Assembly: GCA_021779195.1 (NCBI GenBank)
Contig: JAJYBB010000006.1
Location: 1-64,000 of the forward strand
Length of the DNA stretch: 64,000 nt
DNA from: Bacteroidota bacterium
Lineage (GTDB): Bacteria > Bacteroidota > Bacteroidia > Bacteroidales > Paludibacteraceae
Direction of reading: 5' to 3'
Below, piece after piece: positions 1 through 7,440 of this stretch (positions within the stretch are counted from its first letter, which is position 1; each line of letters opens with the position of its first letter). A program made the translations under genes and the position numbers. The notes under the pieces are model-generated. The model made no database searches and had not been told where the DNA came from. It worked only from the letters and a program-made list of their open reading frames with translations.

Positions 1-100
1 CAATGAATTCTGTTATAAATTCAATCGAAGATATTTTGGAGAAAATTTATTTGATAGGCTTATGATAGCCTCGGTTACATACAAAAATCAATTTAGGTAG
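1..100 (+). pseudogene. C-terminal end of an IS1595-like (ISXO2 type) transposase, cut by window edge
   Basis: An open frame runs in from the window edge and stops with TAG at 98-100. The 33 visible residues begin NEFCYKFNRR and continue FDRLMIASVTYK, which resembles the C-terminus of IS1595-family DDE transposases from memory of that family. It lies on the chromosomal side of the integrative element, just before a hairpin. Whether the transposase is intact cannot be seen because its start is outside the window, and no terminal inverted repeat was recognised. Confidence 0.5.
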
Positions 101-117
101 TACAACGGATAATCATT

Positions 118-167
118 TAAAAAAATAAGCTAACAATCGGTTTAATAGATTGTTAGCTTATTTTTTT
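118..167. terminator. Hairpin terminator, probably the original tRNA-Phe terminator
   Basis: A perfect stem (AATAAGCTAACAATC and its complement) with a 9-base loop is flanked by A and T runs on both sides, so it could act in both directions. It touches the left att repeat. Read on the minus strand it would lie directly downstream of tRNA-Phe if the element were excised, so I infer it is the native tRNA terminator displaced by the insertion. Confidence 0.7.
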
Positions 168-182
168 AAGTGGTACCACCAG
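167..182. repeat. attL: left 16 bp attachment repeat of the integrative element
   Basis: The 16 bp TAAGTGGTACCACCAG recurs exactly at 24524-24539, where it covers the last 12 bases of tRNA-Phe plus 4 bases beyond. Sequence on either side of the two copies differs. The integrase gene begins 195 bases inside this copy. This is the usual arrangement for a tyrosine-integrase element in a tRNA 3' end. Confidence 0.85.
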
Positions 183-312
183 TACTACTTTTGCGCAATA
201 TCATACCTCTCTTGTATTCCTTGTTTTGTAAGTGCTTGATAATTAAATAAATTGATTTGCAACGTTTTGGCTGTCAAAAAAGATTGCATTTGATTGTAAA
301 TAATTTCATTAT

Positions 313-352
313 GTGGTGCAAATGTGGTGCAAAATTTGTATATTTGCACCAC
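313..352. promoter_or_regulatory. Integrase promoter with two direct and one inverted GTGGTGCAAA motifs
   Basis: GTGGTGCAAA occurs at 313-322 and 324-333 (11 bp apart, one helical turn) and inverted at 343-352. A TATATTTG -7 box (339-346) overlaps the inverted copy, 32 bases before the integrase ATG. The direct pair is repeated at 24451-24470 near the other end of the element. They could be integrase arm sites, an excisionase site or an autoregulatory operator; the sequence alone cannot decide. Confidence 0.55.
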
Positions 353-377
353 GGGTCTAATGAAATAATATACAATT

Positions 378-1727
378 ATGGCAACAGTTACAGCATTTAT
401 CAGGGTTTCTACAAAAAAATCAAGCGATGTAAATGTCCGATTTAGGCTAAGAGATGGTCGCACTATGCAACTTTTCTACAAAAGCGAAATTACAGTAAAA
501 CCTTCCGATTGGGATTCAAGTTCTCAGGCAATCAAAGCTAAGGTATTATTCGACAATCAAAAACGAGCTGAATTCAATAAATCAATTAATGATCGTAAGG
601 CTCTTGTTATTGAATTGTATAACGCCCAGCCTATCAAAGATACTTTGACCTCTGAATGGTTAGAAGATGCCATTGATAGAAAATTAAATCCCATAAAGTA
701 TAAATCAGAAGAGCCAGAGGAGGAGCAGCCTCAGAAGGTAATTGAGTTCGTTGATAATTTTGTATCAACAGCCCATTTACGCAAAGATAAGCAAACGGGC
801 CGTTTCCTTTCGCCCAATACTAAGAAACAATATGTAACTACAGCTAAGCACCTCAAGGAGTTTGCAGCAATAAACAAGAAAAAAGATTTTGAGTTTTTTG
901 AAATCGATCACAAATTTTATACTAATTTTGTTGAATACTTGCAACGGGAAATTCAGGCGGTGGATGAAAAAGGTGAGCTTATATTCAACGAAGATAAAAC
1001 GCCAAAGCTCTCAAAACAAAACTTCTCTCAAAATTCTGTTGGTAAATATATCAGGGCTCTAAAAGTGATGTTGAATGAAGCTACACGGAACGGTATTAAT
1101 ACGCAAAAAGCATATAACGAGTTCCATGTTTTTAATGAGGATGTGGACAATGTGTATCTCGATGAAAAAGAATTGCTTGTTTTGAAAAATGCTGATCTTA
1201 AAAGCACTCCACACCTTGAGAGGGTTCGTGATTGGTTTTTATTGTTGGCGTGGACAGGATGCAGATTCAGTGATTTAGAAAAGATTTCCCGTACAGATAT
1301 TAAAGATGGCTTTATTACTTTTCGGCAGCAGAAGACAAATACAAAAGTAACTATTCCATTGCATCCGGTTGTATTAGAGATTCTCGAAAAATATAATTTC
1401 GAAATGCCTAATTCAATAACCAATCAGAAGTTCAACGACTATATAAAAGATGCCGCTAAAGTTGCAAAGATTGAATCAGAAGAAGTCATTACAAAAACGA
1501 TAGGTGGAGTCCTTAAGTCTATAACAATGCCTAAATACGACCTTATTACAAGCCATACAGGCCGTAGAAGTTTCTGCACAAATATGTACAAACGTGGTTT
1601 GCCTACATTGATGATAATGAGTATATCAGGTCATAAAACTGAAAAATCATTTCTCAAATATATTAAAGTACGTCAAGAGGAACACGCTGAAATGATGGCA
1701 GCTAAATGGAAAGAGTTTTACAAATAG
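378..1727 (+). CDS. int: Tyrosine recombinase/integrase of the element
   Basis: A 449-residue site-specific recombinase expected to integrate and excise the element at the tRNA-Phe att sites. The N-terminal third is an arm-binding domain, followed by a SAM-like core-binding domain (about 145-245) and a C-terminal catalytic domain. The full catalytic set is visible: R296 in WTGCRFSD, K319, H393 and R396 in HTGRR, H419 in SGHK, and Y428. The protein ends in the normal place for this family. It reads away from the left end, and its promoter overlaps the repeat cluster at 313-352. An intact active site suggests the element can still move. Confidence 0.92.
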   Translation: MATVTAFIRVSTKKSSDVNVRFRLRDGRTMQLFYKSEITVKPSDWDSSSQAIKAKVLFDNQKRAEFNKSINDRKALVIELYNAQPIKDTLTSEWLEDAIDRKLNPIKYKSEEPEEEQPQKVIEFVDNFVSTAHLRKDKQTGRFLSPNTKKQYVTTAKHLKEFAAINKKKDFEFFEIDHKFYTNFVEYLQREIQAVDEKGELIFNEDKTPKLSKQNFSQNSVGKYIRALKVMLNEATRNGINTQKAYNEFHVFNEDVDNVYLDEKELLVLKNADLKSTPHLERVRDWFLLLAWTGCRFSDLEKISRTDIKDGFITFRQQKTNTKVTIPLHPVVLEILEKYNFEMPNSITNQKFNDYIKDAAKVAKIESEEVITKTIGGVLKSITMPKYDLITSHTGRRSFCTNMYKRGLPTLMIMSISGHKTEKSFLKYIKVRQEEHAEMMAAKWKEFYK

Positions 1728-1800
1728 TCACAAGGCATTTGCCAGATACCGTGAAATTGATGAAGATATGAAAAAGCATTTAGTCAATTTGTTGATGTAG
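1726..1800 (+). other. Possible degenerate C-terminal fragment in another frame
   Basis: Directly after the integrase stop, a different frame reads SHKAFARYREIDEDMKKHL and a few more residues before TAG. It has no start of its own. It vaguely resembles C-terminal tails of other Bacteroidetes recombinases and may be a remnant of a longer or second integrase. The evidence is weak and it could be chance. Confidence 0.2.
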
Positions 1801-1865
1801 AAATCATGTCAATGCTAATGTTTTTTTATGAATCTCGTCCCTTATTACTACAGTTATAATATTAA

Positions 1866-1996
1866 ATGGATAAATCAATAGAAACACCTTTTTTCAAAGC
1901 CTTTGAATTTGGCCAAGTTGTGCATAATTGCATTGATTATATTAGGGAAAAATATGATTTGGGATATATGCCAGGGGTAACAATAAAACTGAATTA
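1866..1996 (+). pseudogene. N-terminal part of the frameshifted gene that continues to 3580
   Basis: ATG at 1866 opens a frame reading MDKSIETPFFKAFEFGQ that ends at TAA 1994-1996. The neighbouring frame continues as NNKTELNEKWQNHYD and runs on into the long reading frame to 3580. One extra G in the run GGGG at 1974-1977 would join the two parts into a single protein of about 571 residues. It is therefore a one-base frameshift: a sequencing error, a real mutation, or a phase-variable G tract. Confidence 0.6.
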
Positions 1997-2029
1997 AATG
2001 AAAAATGGCAAAACCACTATGATGTTGTA

Positions 2030-3580
2030 TTGCCAAAATTAATTTTAGAGGCAACAGAAGCATTTGATGATGGTGTATTAATCTACACTGAAAGTCCTCT
2101 AATTGATGAAATAGAAAGAAATCTAAATGAATGTCAAACAGACAAACAAAAGGAAAGATACATTTTTTCTTTGCTAAAACCTTTTTCCGAGATAAGTAGC
2201 ATTTATTGTCCAACTGCAACAGTAAACCGGCGAAAAAAAGATATACAGGGCTGTGAAAGTGACAGGAAACATTGGGAGGCGTTGCCACCAGATAAAATTC
2301 TATTTAATACGGCTGGAAATCAATCTGGAACACCTAAGGAACAAATAGAAGCATGTGATAGCTTTATAGATAGATATAAAAAAGATATTGATCGGGCGTA
2401 TTATATTAACAGTCAATTTTGTAAAATAACAGGTCAACAAGTAAATGAAAAAGGATCTGTTGAACATTGTTTAGAGCAGTTTGTCCGCGTACAAGTAATG
2501 TTTGCAAATCGATTAGATGCCCTCTTACTTATTTACGGGATTGATTTAATGAGACTTCAAAAAGAAAGCGGAATATACCTAAAACAGTACCGTTGTATTA
2601 CTGACGTAGATTTTTACATTGGAAGTCTGGAGCTATCACAAAAATATATTGACGAATTACCTCGTTTAGAACCTGAAGACTCAACAAACAACAATACCAT
2701 TAATATAAATCACAACTCAATGAACTATAAACAGATTGTTTTAAACGCCTACACCGAACACCGTGAACAAAAAACAACTTATAAGTCCTATTTCAAGAGA
2801 GAAGCACAAATTGCTAAACGTGATAACTTTGTTGAGTTTCCTGATTATTTTTCCGGGTGTCAATATGTATTAGAGTCCTATAAAAATGAGATTACAAAAC
2901 GATACAATAAACGACTAACTGAAAATGATTGGGTTGTTGCAAGTGTAATGTCAGGGCATGGAATAAAGTTTGAAGACGAGGTTGTTACAGATCAATCAGA
3001 CAAAAGAATACAAGACCATTTACACTACATTGCTGAGGAAAAGAAATTTGTTCAAAATAGAGGTTATGAAAATAATCATGATTATGCTTGCTTTTTGACG
3101 GAAACAGGCGAAACTACCAATGATATATGGGGACAAAGTAATGTTCGAGAGCTTTTCTGGCAAGATATTTTACAAATTGAACAGGGAGTTAATGACGCCA
3201 AAGAAGAATTATTAGTACAAAATTCCGCAAACCTACAACCGAAATCTTTGCAAAACAATACTCCTTCAGAACCTTTAAGTGAGTTCGCAGGTTTTCTGCT
3301 GACAAATAATCAAACCATTATTTCAAGTATTGTTGAGATTATTAAAAGCGACTTAAAAAATAGTAAATCTAAAAATTTGTGTGCTGCCCTTTTTACAGTG
3401 GCATTGCAAAAAAAAGGATATCTTGCCTCGACAATAAATAAAACTAAATATCACAATGCATTTGTTGGTTTATTTGGGAAAGAAGCAGGTACAAGGGCAA
3501 AGTTTACTGAAAAGGTTGGTGAAATTGCACAGGATCAATATGAAGACAAATTAGCAGAATACATTAATAGATTACCCTAA
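2030..3580 (+). CDS. Conserved unknown protein of the integrative element (main part, frameshifted start)
   Basis: A 516-residue reading frame from a TTG codon; the true start is very probably ATG 1866, restored by one base at 1974-1977. The first part is mixed helical, with charged stretches and no signal peptide or membrane segment. A central Asn-rich linker (about 220-235) separates an N-terminal region from a C-terminal region containing SVMSGHGIKFEDE. Its position, directly after the integrase, is where Bacteroidetes elements often carry a large unknown gene. I recognise no catalytic motif and claim no function. If the frameshift is real, the product is probably inactive or truncated. 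Confidence 0.6.
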   Translation: MPKLILEATEAFDDGVLIYTESPLIDEIERNLNECQTDKQKERYIFSLLKPFSEISSIYCPTATVNRRKKDIQGCESDRKHWEALPPDKILFNTAGNQSGTPKEQIEACDSFIDRYKKDIDRAYYINSQFCKITGQQVNEKGSVEHCLEQFVRVQVMFANRLDALLLIYGIDLMRLQKESGIYLKQYRCITDVDFYIGSLELSQKYIDELPRLEPEDSTNNNTININHNSMNYKQIVLNAYTEHREQKTTYKSYFKREAQIAKRDNFVEFPDYFSGCQYVLESYKNEITKRYNKRLTENDWVVASVMSGHGIKFEDEVVTDQSDKRIQDHLHYIAEEKKFVQNRGYENNHDYACFLTETGETTNDIWGQSNVRELFWQDILQIEQGVNDAKEELLVQNSANLQPKSLQNNTPSEPLSEFAGFLLTNNQTIISSIVEIIKSDLKNSKSKNLCAALFTVALQKKGYLASTINKTKYHNAFVGLFGKEAGTRAKFTEKVGEIAQDQYEDKLAEYINRLP

Positions 3581-3793
3581 TCAATTAAATTTATGTATTC
3601 GTTTTGTTTTCAAAAAATACCCTTATTAGCTCAAAAATTAAGTCGCCTTAATGTCCCTCAAAAAAGTTAATTCAAAATTAATACATAATCACAAAATCAA
3701 TAGATTGCATTTGCACACCAAGTAATTCCTCAGTGAAATTGATTTGATTTAATAAATCTCCAACTACTTGAAACTCTAATAAAAAGGGACAAA
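3581..3793. other. AT-rich intergenic stretch upstream of the HTH operon
   Basis: About 210 bases without a gene lie between the frameshifted gene and the palindrome at 3794. It is rich in A/T runs, and I see no terminator hairpin or promoter of note in it. Confidence 0.5.
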
Positions 3794-3828
3794 AAAGGAC
3801 AAAAAAGAACTGTTCTTTTTTGTCCTTT
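3794..3828. promoter_or_regulatory. Perfect palindrome with 17 bp arms, candidate operator
   Basis: AAAGGACAAAAAAGAAC (3794-3810) and its exact reverse complement (3812-3828) are separated by one base. A shorter GGGACAAAAAA copy lies just upstream (3786-3796). A TACTTTTG -7 box follows at 3849-3856. The palindrome sits about 20 bases upstream of that box, so an operator for the HTH-primase genes is likely; a two-way terminator is the alternative, since T runs follow on both strands. Confidence 0.5.
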
Positions 3829-3848
3829 CGTATTATTGCACTACCCTC

Positions 3849-3856
3849 TACTTTTG
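3849..3856 (+). promoter_or_regulatory. Bacteroidetes-type -7 box TACTTTTG for the HTH-primase operon
   Basis: TACTTTTG matches the TAnnTTTG consensus of the primary sigma factor in Bacteroidetes. It lies 113 bases before the first start codon (3970), leaving room for a leader. No TTG at ideal -33 spacing is seen; the upstream palindrome may serve activation instead. Confidence 0.45.
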
Positions 3857-3969
3857 CAGCATGCTTTTAATTCATACGACCGTAAACGTTTGAGATAATT
3901 GCATACGCTTGCAAAGGGGCTGTTTTACGGCTACCCCCTGAGCGGCAAAATTTTAAAATTCTACTAAAA

Positions 3970-4278
3970 ATGAATTTGAAGGAAATTTTGCAAGAATCAG
4001 GTAACGTAACGATTGCCGTTTCTTTAGTCGATTTAAAACAATTTGCTGTAGACATAATCGAATCTACAAAAAAGGAACTTGAAGATGTAGTTATTGCCGA
4101 CAAAGCCGAAACCTACCCAAGCCCAAAGAGGGTTTGTGAGATTCTGGATGTGGATGCCAGCACGTTATGGAGATGGAACAAGCGTGGTTATTTATGTCCT
4201 GCCGAGGTCGGAGGGAAAAGGAGATACAGGATGTCTGAGGTAAATGCAATTCTTAACGGTGGGAGGATAAAAAAATGA
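3970..4278 (+). CDS. Small HTH protein, MerR/excisionase type
   Basis: A 102-residue DNA-binding protein. The N-terminal half is a helical segment with many Lys and Glu; the C-terminal half (about 50-98) is a winged HTH of the MerR/excisionase fold: SPKRVCEILDVDASTLWRWN, then the wing GGKRRYRMSEV. Such proteins are common as recombination directionality factors or regulators in Bacteroidetes elements. It overlaps the next gene by 4 bases (ATGA), so the two are translated together. It probably controls excision or the downstream replication genes, by analogy. Confidence 0.8.
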   Translation: MNLKEILQESGNVTIAVSLVDLKQFAVDIIESTKKELEDVVIADKAETYPSPKRVCEILDVDASTLWRWNKRGYLCPAEVGGKRRYRMSEVNAILNGGRIKK

Positions 4279-4628
4279 ATTACCAGGAACACCTCGAAAA
4301 ACTTGTTGCTGACATTCGCAACAAAGTTTTCACTGAAGAAGAAATCAAAGAATCATTGAAAGTTATCACACGGAACTACGACAGGGTTTTGAACCAACTC
4401 GATGAATTAACCGCAGCACTGAAACAGAATTCTGTGAAGTTTGATGACCCGATTATTACTAACAGCCAGTTTACGAAATTAATGGGAATCAGTCTTAAAA
4501 CTGCCCAATCATGGAGGGACCAAAATGTCATTAATTTTTCGCAAGTAAATAACAAAATTTACTACCGGGCTTCTGATATTAAAGCATTACTTGACAATAA
4601 CTATCGTAAAACACCTAAATCTGAATAG
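4275..4628 (+). CDS. Second small HTH protein
   Basis: A 117-residue protein starting inside the stop of the previous gene. Residues 1-55 look like a coiled helix pair; residues 62-112 form an HTH domain: TNSQFTKLMGISLKTAQSWR followed by a wing around NKIYYRASDIKALL. Like its neighbour it resembles HTH_17/excisionase proteins that come in pairs before DUF3987 genes in Bacteroidetes elements. The next gene starts 2 bases after its stop, so the operon continues. The role, regulator or Xis, is inferred. Confidence 0.75.
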   Translation: MNYQEHLEKLVADIRNKVFTEEEIKESLKVITRNYDRVLNQLDELTAALKQNSVKFDDPIITNSQFTKLMGISLKTAQSWRDQNVINFSQVNNKIYYRASDIKALLDNNYRKTPKSE

Positions 4629-4630
4629 CT

Positions 4631-5965
4631 ATGAATACCCTAAAACAAACCCCTTCGGACTCGCCGAAGTCCTCAGGGGTAAATGAAATATTGCAAGACA
4701 AAAATACTGATTTTATCAAAGCGATGCAATCAGATATTCTATCCATTTCAAAGCAAACCGAAGTAAAAGACAACCCTTTTCCAATGACCGGAATGCCTCA
4801 AATTCTTGCCGACCTGATTAATGATAGTGTAGATGTTTATGGTAGCCCACTTGAATACTTTGCATGTACTCTGTTGGTTGCATGTGCTTCGGTTGTTCGC
4901 AAACATGCTGTTTTAGACGATGGTAAATATAAGAATTACCCGCAATTGTGGATAATGTACATTGGCTCGTCGGGCATTGGAAAAGATGCCCCATTGAAAA
5001 TTGCATTTAAACCAATAATTGAATATGATTTGGAAGCATACGGCAGATATGAATTTGAATTGGCTGAATGGAGAAATGTTGATGCAACTTGTAAAAAAGC
5101 CAAAGAATCTTCTCCTCCAAAACCATTTCCAAAAATGATTCTTATTGACGATGCTACACCCGAAAGTTTTTATCCGTGTTTACAACAAAATGGTGGCTTA
5201 ACGTTGCATAGAGACGAATTAAGCGGTTGGTTTGCTGACTTTGGAAGATATGCTAAAAGTGGCGAAGTAGCCCGTTACTTGTCACTTTTTACCAATGGCA
5301 CATTTTCAATAAATCGAGTAGGTAAAGACCATATTAAAATCTCAGACCCATATTATTCAATCATTGGAGGTATTCAGCCCCTGGTATTGGGTTCAACGCT
5401 CAATGAAAATCAAATGAGAGAAAATGGGTTAGCACAAAGGTTTCTTTATGCTTTCCCTGACAATGCAAAACAACCAATGTATAATGATGCTATGCCGAAT
5501 CCGGTATATCCTTTACGCTACAAAAAGTTGATAGAGTACTTACACGATAATGACTTTGGGACACTCACACTTTCTGCCGAAGCCAAATCCTGTTATATTG
5601 ACTTCGTCAATGAGATGGCGCATGAACGGAATAAAACAGACATTGAATACCGTCAGGCATTGTATTCTCGATTTCGAATGCATGTATTAAGAATTGCTCT
5701 AACCCTTGAATTAATTAGTTCATATCCAATTGGATTAAATGATTCCAAAACAATTTCAGTAGAAACTATGCAATATGCAATTGATATTTGTCGATACTTT
5801 ATTGTCTGTGGCTTAAAAGTCGAAAAGTTGGGCGGTTCAAATAATGAGAATAAAACTCAAGACATGAAAGAGTTTGCAAGACTATTATTAGAAAAAGGCA
5901 TTACTCAATTGGAAGCTGCACGGATTACTGGACTCTCTCAAGCAACCATTAGTAGAAACAAATAA
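4631..5965 (+). CDS. DUF3987 (primase-helicase-like) protein
   Basis: A 444-residue protein of the DUF3987 type found in phages and integrative elements, thought to act in element DNA replication. A P-loop-like GSSGIGKD (112-119) and an acidic ILIDDATPESF stretch that may be the Walker B region are visible. The C-terminus ends in a small HTH (LEKGITQLEAARITGLSQAT). Near the N-terminus residues 8-17 (PSDSPKSSGV) are encoded by a GC-rich palindrome (4650-4679), seemingly an inserted short repeat. It shares an operon with the HTH genes, and its usual partner, a TOPRIM/primase gene, follows after a MITE-like gap. Confidence 0.78.
   Translation: MNTLKQTPSDSPKSSGVNEILQDKNTDFIKAMQSDILSISKQTEVKDNPFPMTGMPQILADLINDSVDVYGSPLEYFACTLLVACASVVRKHAVLDDGKYKNYPQLWIMYIGSSGIGKDAPLKIAFKPIIEYDLEAYGRYEFELAEWRNVDATCKKAKESSPPKPFPKMILIDDATPESFYPCLQQNGGLTLHRDELSGWFADFGRYAKSGEVARYLSLFTNGTFSINRVGKDHIKISDPYYSIIGGIQPLVLGSTLNENQMRENGLAQRFLYAFPDNAKQPMYNDAMPNPVYPLRYKKLIEYLHDNDFGTLTLSAEAKSCYIDFVNEMAHERNKTDIEYRQALYSRFRMHVLRIALTLELISSYPIGLNDSKTISVETMQYAIDICRYFIVCGLKVEKLGGSNNENKTQDMKEFARLLLEKGITQLEAARITGLSQATISRNK
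4650..4679. repeat. GC-rich REP-like palindrome translated within the DUF3987 gene
   Basis: CCCC and GGGG outer arms enclose the inner stem CTTCGG/CCGAAG. It is read through in frame, adding about ten residues near the protein start. Related small palindromes occur at 6393-6409, 7065-7084 and 12122-12135. Confidence 0.5.
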
Positions 5966-5979
5966 TTGGAAGTCGCGCT

Positions 5980-6141
5980 GAATAGTGAATAATGAATATC
6001 ATTTTAATTGCTTGTATATCTGAAATATAGTGTATGTTTCATTATTCACTCATTCAAATTAAAAAAACTCAATGAATAATCTAAATCACTGTATTAAATT
6101 GTAATTCAATACTTTATATTATTATTCATTATTCACTATTC
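5980..6141. repeat. MITE-like element with about 18-20 bp terminal inverted repeats
   Basis: GAATAGTGAATAATGAAT at 5980-5997 is matched by its reverse complement at 6124-6141. About 125 bases of AT-rich non-coding DNA lie between, including a partial third copy near 6040. It fills the gap between the DUF3987 and primase genes. No target duplication is evident, so it may be a miniature transposon, a structured RNA or a regulatory repeat. Confidence 0.5.
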
Positions 6142-6179
6142 ACATAGCATTATAATTATTCAATTTCAAATTATTAATT

Positions 6180-7334
6180 ATGTACGCTCAACCATACCTC
6201 CAAAAATACAAAGGCATATCAACCCGGCACACCTGCCCGGAATGTGGTCAAAAGCAAAGTTTCACCCTCTATTTAGATGGTACCACCAACGAGCCAATTC
6301 ACAAAACCGTTGGCAAATGCAACCGTGAATCAAAATGCGGTTATCATTATACCCCGAAACAATATTTTTTGGATAATCCTTCTTCTCTTACTCCTCCCCT
6401 TGGGGGAGGTTGGGTGGGGTCGCATGCCACGTCTGAAATATCAAATCAAAATATCAAGAAGGATGCCCCACCGCAACCAGCCGGTACAATCCCTTTCTCA
6501 TTCGTTGAACGTTCAGCCAGCTACCAGAGCAACTTTGTTCGCTTCCTTTGCGAAATATTGACAGATGAGCAAATACATTCTATTGGAGAAAACTATGCCT
6601 TAGGAGCTACCAAAACAAATGAAGTAATCTTTTGGCAGATTGACTTAAATGGCAAAGTCCGAACAGGTAAAATCATGCAATGCAACCCCGAAACAGGTCG
6701 AAGATTGAAGCACGAAAGCGGAGCTATAGATTGGGTTCACAACAAATTAAAAAATTCCAGACAGCTCCCCGATGATTTCAATTTGCAACAATGTTTCTTT
6801 GGTGAACACCTGCTGAAAATCTATCCTAATAAAACCGTGGCAATTGTAGAAAGCGAAAAATCAGCCATAATCGCAAGTGCTGTCTTTCCTGAATTGGTAT
6901 GGCTTGGGGCAGGAAACATTCACGGATTAACTACTGAAAAATGTCAGGTACTTAAAAACAGAAAGGTTATTCTTTTCCCCGACTTAAACGCTTTTGAGAA
7001 ATGGAATGAAAAGGCTCAAATGCTAAACTCTCTTTTCCCCTCAAACTCTAAAGAAGTCGATTTTCTTTCTCCAAATGGAGAAAGTACCCGAAGGGGGATA
7101 GAGGTCAGAGAGGGGTTAGGTGTGAGGTGTTCAACCCTTTTAGAAGATATTGCAACACCTGAAGCAAAAGAGAAGGGGCTCGATGTTGCTGATTATCTGA
7201 TTGCTCAACTACGTTCTAAAAGGTCTGACACAGAAAATAAAAATCAAATCAGTGAAGTCCTTAACGATTTCATTAATAGAAATAATGCTGTGAAAATATT
7301 AATAGATAAACTTCAACTTACAGAAATACTCTAA
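6180..7334 (+). CDS. Zinc-finger/TOPRIM primase-like protein (DUF6371 type)
   Basis: A 384-residue protein resembling the primase partner of DUF3987 in Bacteroidetes elements. An N-terminal zinc-binding region has C19/C22 (HTCPECG) and a second pair in GKCNRESKCGYHY. The second half has a TOPRIM-like core: VAIVESEKSAI (about 220-230), the LGAGNIHGL stretch, then VILFPDLN with the acidic residue expected for metal binding. It probably helps to prime or replicate the excised element. Two GC-rich palindromes (6393-6409 and 7065-7084) are translated in frame and add low-complexity segments (LTPPLGGGWV, and SPNGESTRRGIEV), so the protein appears to tolerate insertions between domains. Confidence 0.75.
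   Translation: MYAQPYLQKYKGISTRHTCPECGQKQSFTLYLDGTTNEPIHKTVGKCNRESKCGYHYTPKQYFLDNPSSLTPPLGGGWVGSHATSEISNQNIKKDAPPQPAGTIPFSFVERSASYQSNFVRFLCEILTDEQIHSIGENYALGATKTNEVIFWQIDLNGKVRTGKIMQCNPETGRRLKHESGAIDWVHNKLKNSRQLPDDFNLQQCFFGEHLLKIYPNKTVAIVESEKSAIIASAVFPELVWLGAGNIHGLTTEKCQVLKNRKVILFPDLNAFEKWNEKAQMLNSLFPSNSKEVDFLSPNGESTRRGIEVREGLGVRCSTLLEDIATPEAKEKGLDVADYLIAQLRSKRSDTENKNQISEVLNDFINRNNAVKILIDKLQLTEIL
6393..6409. repeat. GC-rich REP-like palindrome inside the primase-like gene
   Basis: CCTCCCC and GGGGAGG flank a 3-base loop. It is followed by a G-rich tail (TTGGGTGGGGT). It is in frame in the coding sequence between the zinc finger and the TOPRIM-like domain. Confidence 0.5.
7065..7084. repeat. 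Short palindrome inside the primase-like gene
   Basis: CTTTCTCC and GGAGAAAG flank the loop AAAT, followed by GAAGGGGGATAGAGGT. It is also translated in frame. The surrounding G-rich tail resembles the other REP-like repeats of the element. Confidence 0.4.
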
Positions 7335-7404
7335 TTAAATTTGTTTTGTTTCTTCCGAATAATTTTCAATATTAAAAAAGTGTGGTCAATTAAGATGTTA
7401 TTTG

Positions 7405-7412
7405 TATTTTTG
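7405..7412 (+). promoter_or_regulatory. -7 box TATTTTTG for the hsdM-hsdS operon
   Basis: TATTTTTG fits TAnnTTTG and lies 28 bases before the hsdM start, in the 106-base gap after the primase-like gene. A -33 TTG at ideal spacing is not obvious. It suggests that the restriction genes have their own promoter. Confidence 0.5.
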
Positions 7413-7440
7413 TGAAACTTATTAAAAAGCAAAAAAATCT

